Source of the DNA: CALIKS01 sp964440295
GTDB taxonomy: Archaea > Thermoproteota > Nitrososphaeria_A > Caldarchaeales > Calditenuaceae
Reading direction: 5' to 3'
Length of the DNA stretch: 64,000 bases
Assembly: GCA_964440295.1 (NCBI GenBank)
Contig: CAYTRT010000002.1
Location: forward strand, 1 to 64,000
Shown: one piece after another, positions 9,098 through 18,382 of the stretch
How the letters are laid out: each line of letters begins with the position of its first letter
Position numbering within the stretch: position 1 is the stretch's first letter
Translations under genes and position numbers: made by a program
Notes under the pieces: model-generated
Database searches by the model: none
What the model saw: only the letters and a program-made list of their open reading frames with translations
Told to the model about the DNA's origin: nothing

Positions 9098-10057
9098 ATG
9101 GAGCTACTAGTTCTGTCCAAGAAGGATCTTGAAAAAGTATTGACGATGCGAGACACCATTGACGCTGTTCAAGAGGCATTTAAGGGCCTTGCATTAGGCG
9201 AAGTCGAGATGCCAATGCCATACATCATAGATGTACGTAAGCACAATGGCGTGTGGGGGGTAAAGTCAGCACTCATAAATAATTTGGACGTCGTGGGAGT
9301 AAAGCTTAGCAGTGGCTATTTCGAGAACCCAATGAAGTATAACCTACCAAGCATTACAGGCGTAGTGGTTTTAGCCGACGCTAAGTTAGGTATTCCATTA
9401 GCAGTCATGGATGCTTTAACAATCACTGCATACAGAACTGGAGCTATAGCAGGAGTGGCCGCTAGATTCTTGGCAAGGAAAGATTCAGAAGTTGCTGCAA
9501 TATTCGGTGCAGGTGTCCAAGGCAGAACACAACTACTCGCACTATCCGAGGTATTAAAATTAAATGAAGTACGTGTATATGATGTTATTCCTGAAGCAAG
9601 TACTAGATACGCGGAAGAGATGAGTAAGAAGCTAGGAATCGAGGTGAGGGCTGTCAAATCAGTTGAGGAGGCATTGAAAAAGGTCGATGTCGTGTCAACT
9701 GCAACTCCGTCAAAGACTCCCTACATTAAGGCAGAGTGGATACCTGCTGGGACTCACATAACGACAGTAGGATCTGACCATAAGGGCAAACAAGAATTGG
9801 ACTCGCAGATATACTACAAAGCCAAAGTAGTAGTCGACAAGAAGGAAGTCGCCCTAGAGAAGGATTATCTCAAGCCTGAGCTAATCTATGCCGAGCTCGG
9901 CGAAATTATTGCAGGCATGAAGGCTGGCAGAGTATCGACAGACGAAATAACAATTATGGATTCATCAGGACTAGGCATTCAAGACGTTGCAGCAGCTCTA
10001 GTTGCTTACAGACTCGCAAAGGAAAAGAACTTAGGCACTTGGATAGAATTCGCATAA
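9098..10057 (+). CDS. Ornithine cyclodeaminase / alanine dehydrogenase family protein
   Basis: A 319-residue protein of the OCD/mu-crystallin family, normal length. Seen: the MPYIIDV...WGVKSALINN substrate region, LTAYRTGAIAGVAARFLA-like motif (here TITAYRTGAIAGVAARFLA), the dinucleotide-binding FGAGVQGRTQLLAL at about residue 136, and HITTVGSDHKGKQELD, which holds the catalytic aspartate. Members make proline from ornithine, reduce ketimines or oxidise alanine; archaeal homologues include alanine dehydrogenase (AF1665 type). Substrate cannot be decided. Single gene with its own TATA box, convergent with hypB. Confidence 0.87.
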   Translation: MELLVLSKKDLEKVLTMRDTIDAVQEAFKGLALGEVEMPMPYIIDVRKHNGVWGVKSALINNLDVVGVKLSSGYFENPMKYNLPSITGVVVLADAKLGIPLAVMDALTITAYRTGAIAGVAARFLARKDSEVAAIFGAGVQGRTQLLALSEVLKLNEVRVYDVIPEASTRYAEEMSKKLGIEVRAVKSVEEALKKVDVVSTATPSKTPYIKAEWIPAGTHITTVGSDHKGKQELDSQIYYKAKVVVDKKEVALEKDYLKPELIYAELGEIIAGMKAGRVSTDEITIMDSSGLGIQDVAAALVAYRLAKEKNLGTWIEFA

Positions 10058-10088
10058 CAAAGAGACATAGAAATTAATTTAATTTAAA

Positions 10089-10862
10089 TTAGTCAAGTAT
10101 TTTTGCTTTCCTTAACGCTTTTTTCAAGGCTTCTGCAAATTCTGTCTTGACCAATTCTGTCGGGTCTATTTTTTCAGATATATATGCGACTCGATTATCG
10201 TATGGTATGTATCCTAGGAACGGAACTCCCAGTTCTTCAGCTAATCTGCAAGTCTCTCCGAGCCTTTCATTAACTACCATATTCTCGATTAGACCGATTA
10301 TTTTTACTTTCATGTCCTTGAAGAATATAGATGCTCGTCTAACGACTTGGAGCGACAGTAGTGATGGAGTAGAAACTAAAATCACTCCTCTATTATTTGT
10401 GATGAGGTTTATTGCGGCTAAAGACTCATCACCAGTCCCCGGAGGAAGATCTACTATTAGATAGTCGAGGCATCCAAAGTCTGTTATTGCCAATAGTTCT
10501 TTGAGAGCCTCCCGTTTTGCATCGCCACTTAAAGGCAGCGGGCCCTCCTTTACGAATAAGCCGATAGATATTACTTTCAAATTGTTAACTTCTGGAGGTG
10601 ATAGTCCCTCCTTTTCTTCAAGCGGCAATTCGTTAATATTCAAAATCATCGATGAGGATGGGCCGTGCATGTCTAGGTCTAAAAGCGCGGCTTTGAATCC
10701 AAAAGTGCTTAGTAGTAGTCCTGTCGTAGCCGCTATTAGGCTTTTACCGACGCCTCCCTTTCCGCTCCCGATGAATACTGTGAAGGAGATCTTGCTTAGC
10801 CTCTTTCTAATGAGGTAGTCTCTGTAATCGGCTATTTCTTCCTCATTCTCTCTGAACTGCAA
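10089..10862 (-). CDS. hypB: Mrp/MinD-type ATPase, probable atypical HypB for hydrogenase maturation
   Basis: A 257-residue deviant Walker A ATPase: GSGKGGVGKS at about residue 33, switch LLDLDMHGPSS, and VDLPPGTGDE as Walker B. These are Mrp/NBP35 features. It overlaps hypA by 20 nt and they form a two-gene unit facing away from the hydrogenase operon. In Thermococcus the role of HypB is filled by an Mrp-type ATPase that binds HypA and helps insert nickel, so the same role is likely here; no classical HypB GTPase was found in the window. The CxxC iron-sulfur-carrier motif usual near the C-terminus of true Mrp/NBP35 scaffold proteins is not visible, which favours the HypB role. Cytoplasmic. 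Confidence 0.8.
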   Translation of the reverse strand: MQFRENEEEIADYRDYLIRKRLSKISFTVFIGSGKGGVGKSLIAATTGLLLSTFGFKAALLDLDMHGPSSSMILNINELPLEEKEGLSPPEVNNLKVISIGLFVKEGPLPLSGDAKREALKELLAITDFGCLDYLIVDLPPGTGDESLAAINLITNNRGVILVSTPSLLSLQVVRRASIFFKDMKVKIIGLIENMVVNERLGETCRLAEELGVPFLGYIPYDNRVAYISEKIDPTELVKTEFAEALKKALRKAKILD

Positions 10863-11250
10863 TGTCAGTCACCATTACTCCCCGGCCAGTAAGTATTTTT
10901 AGGTCTCTACTTCTACATGAGGGGCATCTTGCATAAGATGAAATTAATTCAGGAATGAAGTGAATCATTTCCTTTTCTTCATTGCTTAACGATTTTGTCA
11001 ATTCTTTAAACGTATGTATCTGATTGCATGTCCCGCACTTGATAGCAGCTTCCTCAATTGAAACCGTGAATTTAGCATCTTCCAGTTCCGTACCCTTAAT
11101 TAACTCTCTTACTAGATCAATTATGATGTTCCTGTCGAACATTGACAATTCACCGATAGCTATTTTGAAACTGGTTATTCTGTACCCTTTGGTTGAATAA
11201 GTTTCTCTCAAAAAATCCACGATTCCTTGAGCTATGGTGAATTCATGCAT
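10843..11250 (-). CDS. hypA: Hydrogenase nickel-insertion protein HypA
   Basis: 135 residues, starting MHEFTIAQGIVDFL, where the Met1-His2-Glu3 start binds nickel. A zinc site is formed by CGTC (residues 72-75) and CPSC (about 109-112). The spacing between the two pairs is long, as in Thermococcales HypA, and contains a charged helix (ELTKSLSNEEKEMIHFIPELISSYAR). HypA takes part in delivering nickel to the large subunit, here MvhA encoded on the opposite strand. Transcribed divergently from the QmoC-like gene; hypB follows in the same direction with a 20-nt overlap. Confidence 0.93.
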   Translation of the reverse strand: MHEFTIAQGIVDFLRETYSTKGYRITSFKIAIGELSMFDRNIIIDLVRELIKGTELEDAKFTVSIEEAAIKCGTCNQIHTFKELTKSLSNEEKEMIHFIPELISSYARCPSCRSRDLKILTGRGVMVTDIAVQRE

Positions 11251-11406
11251 CTCAAGCAGATGATGTGATGGTCATTTAAAAATATATGCGCTAATTACAG
11301 TTGCGTTCAATTTCATACAATTTCAGTTGATTTAATGCGCCGAGATATACCTAAATTAACTATATATTATAATTTTTCTCATGATGTTTATTAGGACAGC
11401 AACTTG
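11251..11406. promoter_or_regulatory. Divergent promoter region of hypAB and the hydrogenase operon
   Basis: This 156-nt AT-rich gap separates the two divergent units. On the minus strand, TATATTTTTAAATG (around 11269-11283) is a TATA-like box about 25 nt from the hypA ATG. On the plus strand, CTATATATTATAA (around 11360-11372) is about 40 nt from the ATG at 11407, leaving a short leader. No clear dyad operator was seen. Confidence 0.5.
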
Positions 11407-12558
11407 ATGACGGATCAAATTGCAACAACAATGCTATTATCGAAAGAAAAAGAAACAGACGCCATAGATTTAATTTTGAAGTTGGGAGGCGAGGGAATCA
11501 GAAAATGTTATCAGTGTGGCTCGTGTACTGCCATATGTCCAATATCGGAAGATTACATGACTAGTTTTAGAAGATCTATAAAGTATGCCCAACTCGGATT
11601 GGAGAAAAAATTGTCAAGCGACTTAACTCCATGGTTGTGTTATGCATGTGGTGAGTGCAGTAATTCTTGTCCAAGAGATGCAAACCCAAGCGAAATCATG
11701 ATGAGTATTAGAAGGTATCTAACTATAAAGTATGATTGGACAGGAATATCTCGAGCACTTTATCTCAACTCTAAGATATTGCTGTCTGCTATTTTATCAC
11801 TATCGATACTGACAGGGATTATAATTTACTTCCTTCATGGGCCAGTAATGACGGATAAAGTAGCTCTAGCACTCTTCGCTCCCATTGAAATTGTAGAGAC
11901 TGGCGGACGATTAATTTTTGCGAGTTTGGCTGCTATACTCTTAGTAAATATATATAGGATGTATCGCATGACCACCAGTCTCAAGATAAAGCTTCCATTA
12001 AAGACGTACCTCAAAGAATTTCTAAAGACATTGACACCTAACTTTTTGACACAAAAACTGTTCGGTTACTGCAATGACAGAAAATACTGGCTAATTCACT
12101 TATTGATATTCTATGGATACTTAGCTTCACTAATATTGTTCGAAGTATTGCTAATTTTCACGCATACAAATGATCCCTTCTTATTCGTGTCGCCACTTAG
12201 TCTTCTCGGATTATTTTCTGTCTTCGCTATCACTTATGGCGGATTAGAGGCTATCCGTGGACGTGTTAAGAAAAGTAAACCGATTTGGAAGTACTCACAT
12301 CCAACAGACTGGATGTTTATAGTATTACTGGTACTAATATGCATTACAGGAATATTTACAGGCATTTTTAGAAGTATTGGATGGGCCTTGCCAACATATG
12401 TTATTTTTTCTATTCATTTATCAATCGTTGTACCGTTTCTCGTCTTGGGAGTGCCATTCACAAAATGGTCACATATAGCATACCGGCCTCTTGCCTTATA
12501 CTTTGCTAAGCTTAACGAGATTCGTCGATCCAAAATTGAGGAGGTGCTAAGAACATGA
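11407..12558 (+). CDS. QmoC/HdrC-like iron-sulfur membrane cytochrome b protein (copy 1)
   Basis: The N-terminal HdrC domain has two [4Fe-4S] motifs, CYQCGSCTAICP (about residues 34-45) and CYACGECSNSCP (about 78-89). The C-terminal half has about five or six transmembrane helices with histidines in LIHLLIF, YSHPTDW, FSIHLSI and KWSHIAY, the arrangement of the two-heme cytochrome b part of QmoC/DsrM/HdrE. Such proteins pass electrons between cytoplasmic Fe-S clusters and membrane quinone or methanophenazine. ATG at 11407 is preferred over the TTG one codon earlier. It overlaps the next gene by 4 nt and begins the hydrogenase operon. Confidence 0.88.
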   Translation: MTDQIATTMLLSKEKETDAIDLILKLGGEGIRKCYQCGSCTAICPISEDYMTSFRRSIKYAQLGLEKKLSSDLTPWLCYACGECSNSCPRDANPSEIMMSIRRYLTIKYDWTGISRALYLNSKILLSAILSLSILTGIIIYFLHGPVMTDKVALALFAPIEIVETGGRLIFASLAAILLVNIYRMYRMTTSLKIKLPLKTYLKEFLKTLTPNFLTQKLFGYCNDRKYWLIHLLIFYGYLASLILFEVLLIFTHTNDPFLFVSPLSLLGLFSVFAITYGGLEAIRGRVKKSKPIWKYSHPTDWMFIVLLVLICITGIFTGIFRSIGWALPTYVIFSIHLSIVVPFLVLGVPFTKWSHIAYRPLALYFAKLNEIRRSKIEEVLRT

Positions 12559-13685
12559 AAGCGACTCCGTACATTTCATTTAAGGACATTTCTCGCGAAA
12601 TAATAGAGCTGGGCGGAAAGGGCATCTATAAGTGCTATCAGTGTGGATCATGTACGGCTACCTGCGCGATAGCTGAGGGGATGTTCATTAGTTTTAGGAG
12701 AGTCATCAAGTATGCCCAATTAGGGCTTTTGGATAAGCTCCAAAAAGATTTGGTTCCATGGCTGTGTAATGTTCATGGAGACTGCATCGAGGCATGCCCG
12801 AGAGATGCAAACCCATGCGAGATTTTGGCCGCTTTGAGGAGATATCAAAGCACACTTTACGACTGGACCGGCTTATCTAGGTGGTGGTATTACTCATCGC
12901 TAAAGAAAAAACTTTTAACAATAATTATTCTATCAGCCATTTCTATAGTTGGTCTACTGTCATTATTCTACTCAACCATTATGAATTATCTATCAATGAA
13001 CATCTTTGTAAACATTCCCGGATTATTACCGATAGGAATTCCGGTAGTGGTCTTTTCAATAGGGTTGTTAATAAGCAATGGTTACAGAATGTACAAGTTT
13101 ATAGGAGGTGGCAAGGATTACGTTGTGGGCTTCTTTGATGCCTTCAAAAGAGTCTTAACCTTCTGGATTAAGAGCGAGAATGAAGCACTGAGGATTCCTG
13201 ACAAAAGAATTAGAATTCTGGAACACATGTTTATTCTTGCCGGAATCATTCTATACATATTTTTAGCATTGCTGTATCTTGTCTATCCACCAGCCTACTC
13301 GTTATATCCATTCAATTATATCTTAATGATAGGCAGATACGTAGCTGCACTATTCCTAGTAGTTGGTGCAGGACTACCATTCGTAAAGCGTCTCAGCAAA
13401 TCACCTAAGATTCATTGGTATTATAAACTATTCAGACATTCTACTGACTGGGTTGGTTTAGGATTCGTCTTTGCGATCGGATTGACCGGCCTCTTGATGA
13501 ATATCTTTAATGACCTACACATCTATCCTATTTCTTACGTCTTCTATATCATACACATTGGCATCGTCTTTCCCTTCCTAATTCTTGAGGTACCATTTGG
13601 CAAGCATAATCACTGGCTGTATAAGTCGATTGCAAACTATGTGAGCGCGAGAAGAGGACTTATTCGGGGTGAAGTCCTTGAGTAA
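12555..13685 (+). CDS. QmoC/HdrC-like iron-sulfur membrane cytochrome b protein (copy 2)
   Basis: A 376-residue paralogue of the preceding protein, with the same plan: HdrC domain, then five or six transmembrane helices with conserved histidines (RILEHMF, FRHSTDW, YIIHIGIVF, KHNHWLY) for two b hemes. The first cluster motif is CYQCGSCTATC (about residues 27-37). The second reads CNVHGDCIEACP (about 71-82), so the second cysteine of CxxCxxCxxxCP is replaced by histidine. That could mean a 3-Cys/1-His cluster with altered potential, a [3Fe-4S] cluster, or loss of function. Tandem copies suggest that the membrane arm is a heterodimer. Confidence 0.87.
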   Translation: MKATPYISFKDISREIIELGGKGIYKCYQCGSCTATCAIAEGMFISFRRVIKYAQLGLLDKLQKDLVPWLCNVHGDCIEACPRDANPCEILAALRRYQSTLYDWTGLSRWWYYSSLKKKLLTIIILSAISIVGLLSLFYSTIMNYLSMNIFVNIPGLLPIGIPVVVFSIGLLISNGYRMYKFIGGGKDYVVGFFDAFKRVLTFWIKSENEALRIPDKRIRILEHMFILAGIILYIFLALLYLVYPPAYSLYPFNYILMIGRYVAALFLVVGAGLPFVKRLSKSPKIHWYYKLFRHSTDWVGLGFVFAIGLTGLLMNIFNDLHIYPISYVFYIIHIGIVFPFLILEVPFGKHNHWLYKSIANYVSARRGLIRGEVLE

Positions 13686-15030
13686 GCCGGTACTAGTGGT
13701 GGGCGGCGGGATAGCCGGAATTCAAGCCACTATAGACCTCGCAGAGCAGGGAATAGAAGTATACCTGGTTGAGAAAAATCCTAGCATTGGTGGAAAGATG
13801 GCCCAGCTCGACAAGACATTCCCAACGCTTGACTGCGCATCATGCATACTTACGCCGAAGATGGCGGCTCTATTAAGATACAGTAATGTAAAACTTTTGA
13901 CATACTCAGAGGTTCAAGAAGTTAAAGGCAGGGCTGGAGATTTTACCGTTAAAGTCTTGAAAAAGCCAAGATATGTTGATTGGAATAAATGCACTGGCTG
14001 CGGCACTTGTGTTGAAAGATGCCCGGTTAAGGTTCCTGACACGTACAATGTTAATCTTAGCCAAAGAAAGGCGATATACATTGAGTATCCACAGGCAGTT
14101 CCTCGGAAGGCAGTTATAGATTATGCCAATTGTTTACGGCTGAATCCTCCTCCTGATCTTAGAGAAAAAGCGAAGGGACGACCCCTATGCGGCGCGTGTG
14201 AAAAGGTATGTCCAGCCAAGGCAATAGACTATGGTCAGCAACCAGAGATTATTGAATTAAATGTTGCCGCGATAATACTGGCTACAGGAGTAGACCTTTA
14301 CGACGCTCGCAACATTCCTGAGTACGGATACGGCAAGTTCCAAAACGTTTATACACACCTTGAGTTTGAGAGGCTAATATCGTCAACAGGACCCACAAAT
14401 GGACACTTAGTTAGGAGATCGGACGGAAAAACACCTAGAAAAATAGCTTGGATACAGTGTGTGGGATCAAGAGATATTAGGTTTAACCATTACTGCTCCG
14501 CGTTCTGCTGTATGGCGGCTACGAAGCAGGCCATTATTGCTAAGGAACACGTGCCAGAAGTGGAAACCGTTATTTACTACATGGACATGAGGGCCTTTGG
14601 AAAAGGATTTTTCGAATTTTATAGAAGAGCAGTAACTGAGTATGGGGTCAAGTATATTAGGGGGAAGGTCGTCAAGATAACCGAGAGACCTGATAGCAAG
14701 AATTTAGTACTGTTTTATGAAGATACGCTCCATAGTTATATGATGAAAGATGAGTTTGATATGGTTGTCCTATCAGTAGCGATTAGGCCAAATAAAGTTG
14801 CTTCATTCCCCGTTAAGACTGATAAAGGAGGCTTCGTCCAGCTTATGGATCCCTATTTAGATACTGTTTCAACGACTATGGAAGGTATATTTGTAATTGG
14901 AGGAGCAGCAGAGGCTAGGGACATTCCTGACTCAGTTGTAATGGCCAGCGCAGCCGCAATAAAAGCCGCAACAATTGCGAGGAAAGCTGTGATGAGTCAA
15001 CCAATCACTATCAGGGGTGAAGCGATATGA
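13669..15030 (+). CDS. HdrA/QmoA-like FAD iron-sulfur protein (short form)
   Basis: A 453-residue flavoprotein lacking the N-terminal extension of full HdrA. FAD-binding VLVVGGGIAGIQATIDLAEQG opens the protein; the HdrA-type TFPTLDCASCILTPKM follows at about residue 50. Cluster motifs are CTGCGTCVERCP (about 110) and CGACEKVCP (about 175), and AWIQCVGSRD and FCCMAATKQA are further HdrA Cys signatures. Size and missing N-terminus match QmoA. GTG at 13669 overlaps the preceding gene by 17 nt; TTG at 13678 with GGGGTGA just upstream is a good alternative start. It should accept electrons from the hydrogenase via MvhD/HdrA or deliver them to the QmoC-like subunits. Confidence 0.9.
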   Translation: MKSLSKPVLVVGGGIAGIQATIDLAEQGIEVYLVEKNPSIGGKMAQLDKTFPTLDCASCILTPKMAALLRYSNVKLLTYSEVQEVKGRAGDFTVKVLKKPRYVDWNKCTGCGTCVERCPVKVPDTYNVNLSQRKAIYIEYPQAVPRKAVIDYANCLRLNPPPDLREKAKGRPLCGACEKVCPAKAIDYGQQPEIIELNVAAIILATGVDLYDARNIPEYGYGKFQNVYTHLEFERLISSTGPTNGHLVRRSDGKTPRKIAWIQCVGSRDIRFNHYCSAFCCMAATKQAIIAKEHVPEVETVIYYMDMRAFGKGFFEFYRRAVTEYGVKYIRGKVVKITERPDSKNLVLFYEDTLHSYMMKDEFDMVVLSVAIRPNKVASFPVKTDKGGFVQLMDPYLDTVSTTMEGIFVIGGAAEARDIPDSVVMASAAAIKAATIARKAVMSQPITIRGEAI

Positions 15031-16964
15031 GTGAGGAGCCTAGGGTTGGAGTCTTCATATGCCATTGCGGACTGAACATTGCCGCAAGAGTAGACGTTAA
15101 AGCAGTCAGCGAATACGCGAAAACCCTTCCAAACGTGATAGTAAGTCATGACTATGTTTTTATGTGTTCAACTGTTGGGCAAGAATTGATAAAGGAGGAG
15201 ATAAAGAAACATAATCTAAATAGGGTAGTGGTGGCGGCATGTTCACCGTCAATGCACGAACCAACATTCAGGGCAGCAATTGAAAGCGCAGGACTAAACA
15301 AGTACTTATTAGAGATGGCTAACATTAGGGAGCATTGCTCTTGGGCTCATTCCGACAAGGAGGCAGCGACAGAGAAGGCCAAAGACCTAGTTAGGATGGC
15401 GGTTGCTAAGGCTCGTCTCCTAGAACCTTTAGAAGAAATAGAATTTCAGGCCAGCCCAACGGCATTAGTTTTGGGAGGAGGGGTTGCAGGGATGAGAGCT
15501 GCAATCGACCTAGCAGAGTATGGGTTCGATGTGTACTTGGTTGATAAGAGCCCGACCCTCGGAGGCAGGGCTGCATTAACTGGATGGCTTGAAAGTGATA
15601 AGAGGGGAGCTGATGTCGTAAATAATTTGATCAATAAAATCGCCGAAAATGAAAATATTCATGTATTCACAAACGCTGAGCTGGTTGAGTTTAGTGGTTT
15701 TCCTGGCAACTTTACTGCAAAGATTAGAGTAAATCCGCGGTACGTAAATGAAAGATGTGTTCTATGTGGAGAGTGTGAAGCTGAGTGTCCGATTGAAGTT
15801 GCAAACGAGTATCAATATGGATTATCTAGGAGAAAAGCTATCTTTTTCCCATTCAAAGCTGCGTATCCGCCAATGTATGTTATAGATCAGAGAGTGTGTA
15901 TTAGGTGTGGTGAGTGTGTTAAGGCCTGTAGATATGACGCCATCAATCTGAATGAACAGCCAGCTATATTGGAGCTTAAGGTTGGAGCATTGATAATTGC
16001 GACGGGCTACGATCCCTATCAACCTCCCAAAGGAGAATACGCGTACGGCCTGCACAGCAATATAATTACTCTGTTTCAGTTGGAAAGATTGTTAGATAAG
16101 GATGGCCCGACGCAGGGAAAGCTAATAATTGGGGGATCCATACCGAGGAGGATAGCATTTATCCTCTGCGTTGGATCCCGCAACACAACCCCAAACTCTA
16201 GGGACTATTGTTCGAGGATGTGCTGCACATCCACGCTGATAAATGCAATTAAGATAAAGGAGAGATACCCGTCTACGGATGTTTATGTATTATACCAAGA
16301 TATCAATACTTACGGAAACGACGAAAGCCTTTATGAGCAGGCTGGAGAGAAACTTGTCAAGTTCGTCAAGTTCGAAGACCCACCGGTAGTTGATATAGGT
16401 CCTGAGGGATTAGTCGTAGAGGTTAGGGAAGTCACCATTCAGGAGGATATAAGCATTCCAGTAGACGCGATTGTTTTGTCCGTGGGAATGGTTCCTAGAC
16501 GAGACGTAACGGACCTAATCTCAATCACTAGAGTAAGTTGTGGTACAGATGGATTCCTCAGAGAGGCGCATCTTAAGCTTAACCCAGTCGAGGCACCTAC
16601 CTCCGGCATATTTCTAGCAGGCGCCGTAACCGGCCCCAAAAACATAATCGAAAGCATTAGAGCAGGCAGTGCTAGTGCTTCTAAAGTCGCCGCACTATTA
16701 TCGAAAGGAAAAGTAAGGACTGAGCCATATACTGCTAGTGTCAACGAAGAAAGATGCAGTGGCTGCAGAATTTGCATTGGTGTATGCCCCTACAAAGCAA
16801 TCACTCTCAGAGAGATTGATGGAAGAAAAGTTGCATATGTTGAGAAGGCCTTATGTATGGGTTGTGGAACTTGCTCAGCTGCCTGCCCATCAGGCGCGAT
16901 GCAGCAATACAGTTTCAAGGACAGACAGATTATAGAACAGACAATAGCCGCGATAAGGAGGTAG
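15027..16964 (+). CDS. hdrA: HdrA flavoprotein (full-length, QmoB-like partner)
   Basis: A 645-residue HdrA. The N-terminal domain has FICHCGLNI and ACSPSMHEPTF; then FAD-binding VLGGGVAGMRAAIDLAE (about 148), cluster motifs CVLCGECEAECP and CIRCGECVKAC, ILCVGSR with CSRMCCTSTL, and two C-terminal ferredoxin motifs CSGCRICIGVCP and CMGCGTCSAACP. The C-terminal ferredoxin domain is where HdrA exchanges electrons with ferredoxin, and the flavin is the bifurcating centre in methanogens. In Qmo complexes the equivalent QmoB carries MvhD fused to it; here MvhD is a separate gene directly downstream (7-nt gap). The start overlaps the short HdrA by 4 nt. Confidence 0.93.
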   Translation: MSEEPRVGVFICHCGLNIAARVDVKAVSEYAKTLPNVIVSHDYVFMCSTVGQELIKEEIKKHNLNRVVVAACSPSMHEPTFRAAIESAGLNKYLLEMANIREHCSWAHSDKEAATEKAKDLVRMAVAKARLLEPLEEIEFQASPTALVLGGGVAGMRAAIDLAEYGFDVYLVDKSPTLGGRAALTGWLESDKRGADVVNNLINKIAENENIHVFTNAELVEFSGFPGNFTAKIRVNPRYVNERCVLCGECEAECPIEVANEYQYGLSRRKAIFFPFKAAYPPMYVIDQRVCIRCGECVKACRYDAINLNEQPAILELKVGALIIATGYDPYQPPKGEYAYGLHSNIITLFQLERLLDKDGPTQGKLIIGGSIPRRIAFILCVGSRNTTPNSRDYCSRMCCTSTLINAIKIKERYPSTDVYVLYQDINTYGNDESLYEQAGEKLVKFVKFEDPPVVDIGPEGLVVEVREVTIQEDISIPVDAIVLSVGMVPRRDVTDLISITRVSCGTDGFLREAHLKLNPVEAPTSGIFLAGAVTGPKNIIESIRAGSASASKVAALLSKGKVRTEPYTASVNEERCSGCRICIGVCPYKAITLREIDGRKVAYVEKALCMGCGTCSAACPSGAMQQYSFKDRQIIEQTIAAIRR

Positions 16965-16970
16965 TAGAAA

Positions 16971-17399
16971 ATGGGCGTCAACAATTATGAGCCTAGAATT
17001 GTCGTGTTTGCATGTAACTGGTGTACCTATGCTGCCGTAGATTTGGCAGGGACGAGCAGGATGCAATATCCACCCAACGTCAGAGTGATTAGAGTCATGT
17101 GTTCTGGGAGAATTGATCCCCAGTTCGTCCTCACGGCGTTTAAGCAGGGCGCCGATGGAGTAATCGTCGCAGGATGCCACCCGCCCTCAGATTGCCACTA
17201 CATCAGTGGAAACATAAAGGCCCTGAGAAGATACACCTTATTCAGAAGACTACTAGACGAGCTAGGAATAGAGAAGGAGAGATTTAGGCTTGAGTGGATA
17301 TCAGCATCAGAAGCAAATAAATGGGTTAAGGTAGTCAATGAAATGGTTGAAGATCTGAAAAGATTAGGACCCATTAAAATGGAGGTGGGAGCAGTATGA
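16971..17399 (+). CDS. mvhD: MvhD-type [2Fe-2S] electron-transfer subunit
   Basis: 142 residues, the length of free-standing MvhD/FlpD. Cysteines that would hold the [2Fe-2S] cluster lie in FACNWCTYAAVDLAG (residues 15-18), VMCSGRIDP (about 43) and GCHPPSDCHY (about 67-73). MvhD links the [NiFe] hydrogenase to HdrA. It sits between hdrA and mvhG, exactly where such a bridge is expected, and overlaps mvhG by 4 nt. Confidence 0.93.
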   Translation: MGVNNYEPRIVVFACNWCTYAAVDLAGTSRMQYPPNVRVIRVMCSGRIDPQFVLTAFKQGADGVIVAGCHPPSDCHYISGNIKALRRYTLFRRLLDELGIEKERFRLEWISASEANKWVKVVNEMVEDLKRLGPIKMEVGAV

Positions 17400-18382
17400 G
17401 CTCACGTCCAAAAGTTGCATTTTACTGGTGTGCAAGCTGCGGCGGATGCGAAGAAGCGGTAGTAGACCTTGCAGAGAAAATACTAGATGTGGTCAATCTG
17501 GTAGACATTGTTTTTTGGCCCGTGGCGATGGACTTTAAAGTATCGGACGTCGAAGCATTGCCCGACGGGGCAATAATTGCAAGCTTCATTAACGGCGGGG
17601 TTAGGTTAGCCGAGCACGAGAAAGTAGTAAAGCTGCTGAGGCAAAAGTCTAAGCTCGTAGTGGCGTATGGCGCGTGTGCTTGCTGGGGCGGAATTCCAGG
17701 ACTCGCCAACATTTATAGACTAGAGGAGGTGCTTGAGAGAGCTTACGTCACCACGCCCACTACAATTAACCCTGAAAGGGTAATGCCTTCTCAGTCAGGT
17801 TGGGTTGAAGTAAACGGTGCGAGAATAGAGGTGCCGAAGCTCTTACCCAGCTTAAGACCACTCGACGAAGTCATAGATGTTGATTACTATGTGCCGGGAT
17901 GCCCACCAACACCAGAGGTGACGTGGAACGCAATTGAAGCATTACTGTCAGGAAAACTACCAGCCAAGGGATCCGTGATAGGCGCTGGTAGTAGGTCACT
18001 TTGTGATGAGTGTCCACTCAACAAGACAAAGCCGGAAAATGTGCTCATCAAGGAGTTTAAGAGGGTTATAGATTTCGTTCCGAAGCCTGACGAGTGTCTC
18101 TTGGTTCAGGGCATGCCCTGCCTGGGACCAGTAACGAGAGGGGGATGTGGCGCCCTATGCGTCAAGGCAAACATGCCATGCACAGGATGCTTCGGCCCAC
18201 TAGACGACATTCATGACTATGGAGGAAAGGCAATATCGTTTCTAGGAAGCATACTAGACCTAGAAGACGAAGAGCAGATTCGGAGAGAGATTTCTAAGCT
18301 ACCAGATGTGGTTGGATTAGTTTACAAATACTCGCTTGCTAAATCATCATTAAAGAATCTTCTTAGGAGTGAGAGAAAATGA
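17396..18382 (+). CDS. mvhG: [NiFe]-hydrogenase small subunit (MvhG, group 3c-like)
   Basis: 328 residues. The proximal cluster ligands are CASCGGC near residue 13, the ACACWGG block, and YVPGCPPTPE. Additional clusters use CDECPLNK, CLVQ/CLLVQGMPCLGPV and GGCGALC..MPCTGC, giving the three-cluster wire typical of this class. No signal peptide, so the enzyme is cytoplasmic. It passes electrons from the NiFe site in MvhA to MvhD. Overlaps both neighbours by 4 nt. Confidence 0.95.
   Translation: MSSRPKVAFYWCASCGGCEEAVVDLAEKILDVVNLVDIVFWPVAMDFKVSDVEALPDGAIIASFINGGVRLAEHEKVVKLLRQKSKLVVAYGACACWGGIPGLANIYRLEEVLERAYVTTPTTINPERVMPSQSGWVEVNGARIEVPKLLPSLRPLDEVIDVDYYVPGCPPTPEVTWNAIEALLSGKLPAKGSVIGAGSRSLCDECPLNKTKPENVLIKEFKRVIDFVPKPDECLLVQGMPCLGPVTRGGCGALCVKANMPCTGCFGPLDDIHDYGGKAISFLGSILDLEDEEQIRREISKLPDVVGLVYKYSLAKSSLKNLLRSERK

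Noticed and set aside
10089..10862. Fe-S scaffold Mrp/NBP35
   Set aside because: No CxxC carrier motif is visible and the gene overlaps hypA, so the HypB role is preferred, though the ATPase family is the same.
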